Part shown: positions 6,953 through 11,507 of the stretch, piece after piece
Numbering within the stretch: the stretch's first letter is position 1
How the letters are laid out: each line of letters opens with the position of its first letter
Assembly (NCBI GenBank): GCA_964385305.1
Contig: CAYLOP010000100.1
Coordinates: 1-11,507 of the forward strand
Direction: 5' to 3'
From: CAYLOP01 sp964385305
GTDB taxonomy: Bacteria; Chloroflexota; Anaerolineae; Anaerolineales; E44-bin32
Length of the DNA stretch: 11,507 bases
The notes under the pieces: generated by a model
Told to the model about the DNA's origin: nothing
The model's database searches: none
The model's input: only the letters and a program-made list of their open reading frames with translations
Program-made: the position numbers and the translations under genes

Positions 6953-6997
6953 GTTCTACAAGGAAGGATCAAAGATAAACTCATCGCGGTGTAGAAC
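6953..6997. repeat. Inverted repeat GTTCTACA / TGTAGAAC
   Basis: Eight-base perfect arms (6953-6960 and 6990-6997) are separated by 29 bases. They lie in the 280-base gap between the haem-binding protein gene and the VIT-family gene. They could be paired regulator sites or the foot of a longer hairpin. I see no other gene or clear promoter in this gap. Confidence 0.35.
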
Positions 6998-7087
6998 TCA
7001 GCCGGAGTCCCTGTTCCTAAGGACAACAACTGGGTCAAGAAAGCAGCATACTGCGTATAGAGCGATGGCTGCCCCGGCACCTCGTTA

Positions 7088-7519
7088 TTATTCGCGCGCC
7101 AAGGACGCTTGCAAACCTTGTATCAGGGCTATCTCATCTGTGGGGTTGAGCCTGGCCTTTGCATGAAGTGGGAGGTAATACCAAGGCGGCATCTCACCTT
7201 CCTGTACTAACTCCCACGCGCCTTCGGCCTCATGCTGTGGACGATCCCACTCCGAAAAATTGAGCCTGCTGCGCCCTTCGTCGACGTCGTGTTGGACAAG
7301 CCAAGAAACGGGAGCGATGTTTGAATACCACGGCCATAGGGTCTCATTACTGTGGCAATCGAAACAAGCGCGTTTTGCCAGGCTGCGTGTAGACTCGCTA
7401 TCCCACACGGGTTCCATTCGAATTGGCGGGTTTATGTGATCACGGCCATAAGGGACTGCTTGGATGATGAAGGCAATGGCGAGCAAACCGATCAATACCC
7501 AGAAGATGGATTTCTTCAT
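7088..7519 (-). CDS. Membrane-anchored haem-binding protein (Haem_bd family, one CxxCH)
   Basis: A 143-residue protein with a basic N-terminus and one hydrophobic helix (about residues 4-22), probably an uncleaved anchor or signal peptide that places the rest outside the cytoplasm. CFDCH at 52-56 is a c-type haem attachment site. It is followed by SNETLWPWYSNIAPVSW, diagnostic of the Haem_bd domain (PF14376). Met110 in GEMPPWYY is the likely second haem ligand. Such proteins are assumed to carry electrons or sense redox state; the partner is unknown. GAGGAGGGA (7526-7534) lies six bases before the ATG at 7519. A longer frame to 7669 overlaps the DUF389 gene and lacks the signal-like start, so it is rejected. 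The gene follows the DUF389 gene after 56 bases, probably in the same transcript. Confidence 0.9.
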   Translation of the reverse strand: MKKSIFWVLIGLLAIAFIIQAVPYGRDHINPPIRMEPVWDSESTRSLAKRACFDCHSNETLWPWYSNIAPVSWLVQHDVDEGRSRLNFSEWDRPQHEAEGAWELVQEGEMPPWYYLPLHAKARLNPTDEIALIQGLQASLARE

Positions 7520-7525
7520 TCTGTA

Positions 7526-7534
7526 TCCCTCCTC
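7526..7534 (-). promoter_or_regulatory. Ribosome binding site fixing the haem-binding protein start
   Basis: GAGGAGGGA on the minus strand lies six bases before the ATG at 7519. This places the signal-anchor helix at the very N-terminus, as expected for an exported haem protein. Confidence 0.75.
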
Positions 7535-7547
7535 ACAAAATATCGGA

Positions 7548-7563
7548 ATGGTGGCCTCACCAT
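7548..7563. other. Small hairpin between the DUF389 and haem-binding genes
   Basis: ATGGTG (7548-7553) and CACCAT (7558-7563) form a six-pair stem with a four-base loop. On the minus strand it lies directly after the DUF389 stop, with TTTT some nine bases further on, and before the next ribosome site. It could be a weak attenuator or RNA-processing hairpin. It is too small for a confident terminator. Confidence 0.3.
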
Positions 7564-7575
7564 CGCGGAGCGCGG

Positions 7576-8604
7576 CTACCTGGAACCCGAGAGGTGTGTC
7601 AAGGGATCGGCCTCGAGCGTCGTCGCTTGCAGACTGGGGACCCACTCCAGGGTTACACGACTGCGGCACCTTGCCTGCTCCACAAGTGCGTGCGCAACAC
7701 CTTCTGCCAGATCACGGGTGGGGCGGCCAGCCGGTTGCGCCCTGATCGTAGCTTGAATGTCGGCGACATCTTCCCCGAGTAAGGCGACGCTTGCCTCCAC
7801 GTCGACGATCTCATCCGGAAGTGAGTTCAACACTGTGGTCCGCACAATGTCGCGTACCCGCCTCTCTCGGTCCAGGTAATGCTGGCGCACGCCTCGCAGG
7901 GCGAGCATGAGTGTGCTGCCAATGAAATCCAACCCGATCACATTAACCGTAAGTAGCCAAAAGGCGTTTCGACTGATCTCTAGGCGACCGAAAGCGAAGC
8001 CCATGCCGACCACGCAAGCTGGCGGCAACAAGGAGATCGCGATCTCCACCCCGATCATGGCGTCGATAATCTGGCCCCAGGGTTTCGCCACGATACGTGG
8101 GTCGGCAGACAGGGCAAGCGAGGCCGCCATGCCGGCGCCTATCGCGGTCAATACGGTGAGCACGAAGTCCTTCTCGTTCGGCATAGCGCGCAGCAGGATC
8201 TCTCGTGTGACCTCTAGTCCGGGCACAGTATCCTTCAATAGGACTGTGATCAAGTAGGCTGTTACGGATCCAATCAAGAGCAGACCGATGATCTGTTTCA
8301 ACAGTCCGCCCCAAAAGATCTTGCCATTGCGATACAACGCTCCGATGCATACAGCACGTGAGGGTCCGAGGAAGGGTGCGACACACATCGCACCGATGAT
8401 GATGGAGGCGTTGTCCAATAACAGCCCGGTGGTGGCGAGCAAGGCGGCGGCTAAGATTACAAGTACATAGCCGAAGGTGAACGCAGCCCCCTCGCGGGCC
8501 ATCTGTTCTAAGAGTGTATAGTAATCTCGAACGCCCCACACACCGAAGCGTCGAGCGCTGGCGCGCCAGTGATAATCCTTTAGATAGGGTCCTATTCCTC
8601 GCAT
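7576..8604 (-). CDS. DUF389-family integral membrane protein
   Basis: A 342-residue protein with a DUF389 (TIGR00341-like) membrane domain, a family of unknown function. The signature LLLDNASIIIGAMCVAPFLGP is at 61-81. Other conserved parts are AIGAGMAASLALSADPR (about 154-170) and IGVEIAISLLPPACVVGMG (about 184-202). Five to six helices occupy residues 44-240. A soluble C-terminal domain of about 100 residues follows, starting REKK-like (DRERRVRDIVRTTVLN). The start at 8604 is supported by GGAGGG five bases upstream; a GTG at 8643 has no site. The gene follows 380 bases of empty sequence, so it probably has its own promoter, and it leads into the haem-binding gene. Family is confident; what it transports or senses, if anything, is unknown. 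Confidence 0.9.
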   Translation of the reverse strand: MRGIGPYLKDYHWRASARRFGVWGVRDYYTLLEQMAREGAAFTFGYVLVILAAALLATTGLLLDNASIIIGAMCVAPFLGPSRAVCIGALYRNGKIFWGGLLKQIIGLLLIGSVTAYLITVLLKDTVPGLEVTREILLRAMPNEKDFVLTVLTAIGAGMAASLALSADPRIVAKPWGQIIDAMIGVEIAISLLPPACVVGMGFAFGRLEISRNAFWLLTVNVIGLDFIGSTLMLALRGVRQHYLDRERRVRDIVRTTVLNSLPDEIVDVEASVALLGEDVADIQATIRAQPAGRPTRDLAEGVAHALVEQARCRSRVTLEWVPSLQATTLEADPLTHLSGSR

Positions 8605-8609
8605 TGAAA

Positions 8610-8615
8610 CCCTCC
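8610..8615 (-). promoter_or_regulatory. Ribosome binding site fixing the DUF389 start
   Basis: GGAGGG on the minus strand is five bases before the ATG at 8604. This removes 13 N-terminal residues that the longest frame would add. Confidence 0.7.
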
Positions 8616-8803
8616 GAATGAATGCAGCTATCTGCCCTAACACTTATCAAGGCTCGCAATCTGCAAACGCGTTACCAGGCTTATGCTGAACGGTCCTGCA
8701 GCCGCTGGTCGTTCGAAGGGAAGTACGGGTGAACTGGTCACCGCGTCGATTTGGCGTTCAGCTGGGCTCAAGCGATGCAAAAGAACGAGACATCTTGATG
8801 TGG

Positions 8804-8824
8804 TTAACAAATTTCATTTAACAA
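8804..8824. repeat. Two direct copies of TTAACAA 14 bases apart
   Basis: TTAACAA occurs at 8804-8810 and 8818-8824 in the most AT-rich part of this intergenic region. Spaced direct copies upstream of a gene can be regulator sites, but in AT-rich DNA they may be chance. Confidence 0.25.
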
Positions 8825-8985
8825 CCAACGCAATCTTCTATAGCCGGATCATTTCGCTCGATGCTCGTAACCTGAACGTCAGCACAATCATCAGCACTGT
8901 CAGATCTGCCACGTATTACACCTCACAGCCGCTTTTGTTCTGAAATAGACCAGCATCACCCTGCTCCTGCAGCCATCACGCTGTC

Positions 8986-10203
8986 CTATCCTCCAGACTT
9001 TCCCATTCCCATGCGACGGGCGACTTCCTGTACGATATCGGGGGTGACCTGTGAGATCCCCTTCTCCCGGGCGTGGGACTCTATTGCTCGACGCGCCATC
9101 TTGCGCACGAAGGGCGGAACTCGCTTCAAGCGAGCCTCCGCTTCCGGCGTCCAGAGCAGAGGTGTCTCTTGCTCGTGCCGGGCGACGTTGGGAATGTCTA
9201 GCGGCTCCTCGGACGGCGCTACAATTAGCAGGTTGGTGTTGCTCAGGCGAGCCATATTGAGGGTGTTAGAGCCAACCAAGGATTCAGGCTCCCGATGCAG
9301 TCCCCACCGTCCCAGCACTACCAGGCCCGCTTCTTTCAGGGCCGCGTAGTGGTGAATCTGTGGATACGTCTTCCCGGCTAGTATCTCAGTTCGTACCTCC
9401 ACCCCCAGCGAACGGGCCAGCAGCACGCCGCGCTCCAATCCCTCCTCGTACAACTTCTCCAACCCCCGGTCGATGATCTCATCGTGGAGCTTTTCCTGCG
9501 CAGTAAAGTCGAACCGCTCCCTGTCCTTTTCGGGTAGCGCATCAGCGATAGTGCGAAACACCGACGTGTGGAAGAAGGGGTCATAGACCGCCACCGCTTC
9601 CACTTGGGCGTCGAAGGCGCGGGCGATCTCGACCGCTCGCTTTAGCGCGGCGTAGCTCGCCGCACTGCCATCCACGCCAACCACGATAGGCTGATTCTTA
9701 CAGTTCCACGGCCGGCGCACTATCAAGAGATCACTTTCACGGGCATAGAGCAGCGTCCGCTCCGTCAGACTGCCTAGATCACCCTCCGGCACACGCCCGT
9801 GGCCCCACGCCCCCATCACCAGCAGGTTGGCTTCCTGCTCCCGCACCGCCCTCAAGAGCTCCACGTAGTTACGCCCTTCGGGGGTCAACCCTGCCAGAGA
9901 GAGGCCCTGCTCCTCAGCCTGCCGAGCCAGGGGGGCCAGATAAGCGTCGGAGATGAGCTGCATGCCGTCGGTGATGAGGCTGTCATGCGTGTGGCGCAGG
10001 TGATCCAGCTGTTCTTCTTCCTGGTACCGCTCCGGCAGCCCACGCTCCATCTCCTCGAAGCGCACCCGGTGCATGCGGGCGGCGTAGACATGGCAGCCCA
10101 CGAGCAAGATTCGTTCACCTGACCTTGCCAGGGCCAGCGCGGCGTCCATCGCCAGATCGGAGCACGGTGAGCCATCCAGGGCAACCAGGATTCGTTCGTA
10201 CAC
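8986..10203 (-). CDS. Tandem universal stress protein with C-terminal PCP_red domain
   Basis: A cytoplasmic protein of 405 residues with three parts. USP domain 1 (about 1-165) opens YERILVALDGS and carries the ATP-binding pattern G131-x2-G134-x9-GS (144-145). USP domain 2 (about 171-330) opens QPIVVGVDGS and carries the same pattern at G298, G301 and GS 311-312. So both domains look nucleotide-binding. Residues 350-400 (LLWTPEAEARLKRVPPFVRK, then VTPDIVQEVARRM) match PCP_red, the small domain at the C-terminus of light-independent protochlorophyllide reductase subunit B. The start is probably the GTG at 10203, five bases after AAGGAGG. A GTG at 10209 would overlap the upstream stop as GTGA and is also possible. 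Co-transcription with the two upstream genes is likely. The role of the extra domain is unknown. Confidence 0.92.
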   Translation of the reverse strand: MYERILVALDGSPCSDLAMDAALALARSGERILLVGCHVYAARMHRVRFEEMERGLPERYQEEEQLDHLRHTHDSLITDGMQLISDAYLAPLARQAEEQGLSLAGLTPEGRNYVELLRAVREQEANLLVMGAWGHGRVPEGDLGSLTERTLLYARESDLLIVRRPWNCKNQPIVVGVDGSAASYAALKRAVEIARAFDAQVEAVAVYDPFFHTSVFRTIADALPEKDRERFDFTAQEKLHDEIIDRGLEKLYEEGLERGVLLARSLGVEVRTEILAGKTYPQIHHYAALKEAGLVVLGRWGLHREPESLVGSNTLNMARLSNTNLLIVAPSEEPLDIPNVARHEQETPLLWTPEAEARLKRVPPFVRKMARRAIESHAREKGISQVTPDIVQEVARRMGMGKSGG

Positions 10204-10205
10204 CC

Positions 10206-10904
10206 TCACCTCCTTGGATACGGGGTCTTATCCCGCGCTTCGACTACGTGGAAGAGATACCCGTAGGGATAGCGGGTCTGGGGGATGTGGAAGGCGTCGA
10301 AGGCGAACAGCTCCCGGGCCCGCAGGAAGCGATAGGCCGGGTCATCCGGCCCGACGAAGGCGACCACGCCGTTGAACTGATAGCTGGGAAACCGTGGCGC
10401 CTCGCCGGTGAACAGGAGAGAGGCCATAGGATTGCGTTGGAGATTGTGCGGTGTCTGCCCTTCGAATATCTCCAACCCGCCGAGGACCCGGGGATTAAAA
10501 TTCTCCGGATCGCTATAAAAATCGCACACCGTTTCAACGCGTTGGGGAAGGGTTTCCGGCCAGGGGCGTCCTTCGGTACACTGCCTAGCCTCTTCGAACA
10601 GGTGCGCGAGCGTCTCCAGTCGTTCTGGCTTGGGCAGCACGCCCAGGCCCCGGGTGGCCAGATTGACGGGAAATGACCCCTTGCCCAAGGTAGCCAGCAC
10701 GGGCAGGTGGGCCGGTTGCATTCTCATCGCTTCTGCCCCGCAAGCCTTCAGAGCGTCAAACATGCGCAGCCGTGCCTCGGACTGCCACTGCAAAAAGACC
10801 TCTGGCAGACGGGTGCGCGGAAAGATAAGAAGCTCCTCACCCGGCAGCGCGATTTGGATGTGATCGCCCACTACTTGAACTGGTATTGTGCTATCCAATG
10901 TCAT
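10206..10904 (-). CDS. Unrecognised 232-residue protein between oxidase and stress protein genes
   Basis: I do not recognise this family. The protein is soluble, with no signal peptide or membrane helix. The N-terminal part (about 1-50) is strand-rich (IPVQVVGDHIQIALPGEELL). The middle is helical and charged, with FPVNLATRGLGVLP at 78-91. The C-terminal part (about 140-230) is the most distinctive: LEIFEGQTPHNLQRNP, SLLFTG, FNGVVAFVGPDDPAYRFLRA, ELFAFDAFH and PYGYLFHVVEARDKTPYPRR. This last part faintly recalls flavin- or haem-binding split-barrel proteins of the pyridoxamine-phosphate-oxidase type, a guess only. The start at 10904 overlaps the upstream oxidase stop as ATGA, with GAGG just upstream; the longer frame to 11180 runs through the oxidase gene and is rejected. 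Its coupling to both neighbours suggests a role tied to the oxidase or its regulation. Confidence 0.85.
   Translation of the reverse strand: MTLDSTIPVQVVGDHIQIALPGEELLIFPRTRLPEVFLQWQSEARLRMFDALKACGAEAMRMQPAHLPVLATLGKGSFPVNLATRGLGVLPKPERLETLAHLFEEARQCTEGRPWPETLPQRVETVCDFYSDPENFNPRVLGGLEIFEGQTPHNLQRNPMASLLFTGEAPRFPSYQFNGVVAFVGPDDPAYRFLRARELFAFDAFHIPQTRYPYGYLFHVVEARDKTPYPRR
10207..10215 (-). promoter_or_regulatory. Ribosome binding site deciding the stress protein start
   Basis: AAGGAGGTG on the minus strand lies inside the end of the upstream gene. Its last three bases are the alternative GTG start at 10209, which is too close for normal initiation from this site. The next in-frame GTG, at 10203, is at a normal distance and gives the usual universal stress protein N-terminus. 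Confidence 0.6.
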
Positions 10905-11507
10905 ACCTCTTCCGCTTTCTCCGGGTGGTGCGCCGTGACCTTGGAGGTGAACCAAAATACCAACAACGCCGCCACGCTCACCACAGCCCAGACGATGAAT
11001 ATGCGCGAGATCGGAACCGGTGTGGGGTACGACTGCCCGCCCGGCACCGGGATGACCTTGAATATCGTCCAGGGCGAGCGGGTCGACTCGCGCACGTATC
11101 CCATAACGATCACGATCCACATCCCCAGGATACCGGCCATGATCGCCGCAGTACGAGAAACGCCCGATAGTTTCCCCCACTCAGCCTCGCGGGTATCGCC
11201 CAGCATGATGGCATCCAGCATCAGGAGCAAGGCACCGATCACCACCAGTGCGAACAGGGCGACGTATTTGTAGTCCATCACGCCAAAGGGATTGGTCCAG
11301 GCATTTGGATCGTTGATGCTGTCGGCCCCCAGCCATGCCGGTTGGATCAGCACCAGCGCGCACACGACAGCCACAATCAGGAAAATCTTGAACAGCGTGT
11401 GCAACATACGATTATCTTGTTGGGTGAGGATCCGCTCGCGCCGGTCGATGAAATAGGTGATGACGGTCAGGAACAGTGAAGAAAGCAAGCCGACCATCAA
11501 CAGCATC
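10901..11507 (-). CDS. Cytochrome bd-type oxidase subunit I-like protein, C-terminal part only
   Basis: The frame is open to the window edge, so the N-terminus is missing; about 201 residues are visible. At least four membrane helices are seen. Two stretches resemble subunit I (CydA) of bd quinol oxidases. MVGLLSSLFLTVI, near the visible beginning, recalls the helix whose Met binds haem b558. The sequence IVMGYVRESTRSPWTIFKVIP, near residue 135, recalls the region with a haem-ligand Glu followed by GRQPW and a Pro-containing turn, then a last helix (IVWAVVSVAALLVFWFTSK). If correct, it is an inner-membrane subunit that oxidises quinol or another donor and reduces O2. The GRQPW block is altered (TRSPW) and the protein is divergent, so a bd-like enzyme of another kind is possible. 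The stop overlaps the next gene as ATGA. Confidence 0.6.
   Translation of the reverse strand, partial: MLLMVGLLSSLFLTVITYFIDRRERILTQQDNRMLHTLFKIFLIVAVVCALVLIQPAWLGADSINDPNAWTNPFGVMDYKYVALFALVVIGALLLMLDAIMLGDTREAEWGKLSGVSRTAAIMAGILGMWIVIVMGYVRESTRSPWTIFKVIPVPGGQSYPTPVPISRIFIVWAVVSVAALLVFWFTSKVTAHHPEKAEEV

Larger units (their letters stand above)
8605..8985. other. Intergenic region upstream of the DUF389 gene
   Basis: About 380 bases with no supported gene. A plus-strand frame of 86 codons (8683-8943) has no recognisable motif and no ribosome site. An AT-rich patch around 8797-8830 contains two copies of TTAACAA (8804-8810 and 8818-8824) and is the likeliest place for a regulator or promoter. 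No clean -35/-10 pair or T-tailed hairpin is visible after the stress protein gene. Confidence 0.5.

Noticed and set aside
7520..7669. N-terminal extension of the haem-binding protein
   Set aside because: It would overlap the DUF389 gene by about 90 bases and bury the membrane anchor. A strong ribosome site supports the start at 7519.
8683..8943. Plus-strand 86-codon frame in the spacer before the DUF389 gene
   Set aside because: No ribosome site, low-complexity-free but motif-free translation, and opposite direction to all neighbours. Probably chance.
10125..10676. Plus-strand 183-codon frame
   Set aside because: It lies antisense to the unknown 232-residue gene and the start of the stress protein gene, both well supported. 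It is a shadow frame.
10905..11180. N-terminal extension of the 232-residue protein
   Set aside because: It would lie wholly within the oxidase-like gene in another frame. The ATGA overlap at 10901-10904 gives a natural start.
10707..11273. Plus-strand 188-codon frame
   Set aside because: Antisense to the oxidase-like and 232-residue genes, with no family resemblance. It is a shadow frame in GC-rich DNA.
1..11507. CRISPR array, insertion sequence, integrase or phage genes
   Set aside because: No spaced repeat series, no transposase- or integrase-like translation and no terminal repeats were seen. The only long repeat is the 55-base word beside the assembly gap.

Overview
This is an 11.5-kb stretch of bacterial chromosome or draft scaffold in which every gene I can support lies on the minus strand. 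There are eleven intact or edge-cut genes and one interrupted gene. Nearly all encode membrane proteins for ion transport, mechanosensing, membrane proteolysis, respiration or stress. I see no phage, transposase, CRISPR array, rRNA or tRNA. Base composition is moderately GC-rich by eye. Starts mostly carry clear AAGGAGG-type ribosome sites, and several neighbours overlap as ATGA or GTGA. The mix (DUF389, Haem_bd, VIT family, LPG-synthase-like membrane protein, universal stress protein with a PCP_red tail) would fit Chloroflexota or another environmental lineage, but that is a weak inference. A 100-N block at 2630-2729 shows this is a draft assembly.

Layout in the direction of transcription (high to low coordinates). 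(1) 11507-8986: a tight unit holding the C-terminal part of a cytochrome bd-type oxidase subunit I-like protein, an unrecognised 232-residue protein, and a universal stress protein with two ATP-binding-type USP domains and a C-terminal PCP_red domain. The first two genes overlap as ATGA, and the second and third touch as GTGA or nearly so. (2) 8985-8605: about 380 bases without a supported gene. (3) 8604-7088: a DUF389 membrane protein, then a membrane-anchored haem-binding protein with one CxxCH. (4) 6807-6109: a VIT-family Fe/Mn transporter whose frame is cut by a single TAA where the family normally has Tyr. (5) 6058-3073: an LPG-synthase-like (UPF0104) membrane protein overlapping a rhomboid protease by ATGA, then a site-2-type metalloprotease with two CBS repeats. 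(6) 3072-2344: about 730 bases with no confident gene, containing the N gap and a sizeable stem-loop. (7) 2343-1: a GlsB/YeaQ small membrane protein, an MscS channel and a CorA Mg2+ channel that runs off the window.

How the genes may work together: CorA, MscS and GlsB look like an osmotic and ionic stress group. The two intramembrane proteases and the flippase-like protein suggest envelope maintenance or signalling. The oxidase-linked unit is the most unusual part, because it couples a respiratory oxidase gene, an unknown protein and a USP carrying a domain best known from protochlorophyllide reductase. These functional links are inferences from gene order only.
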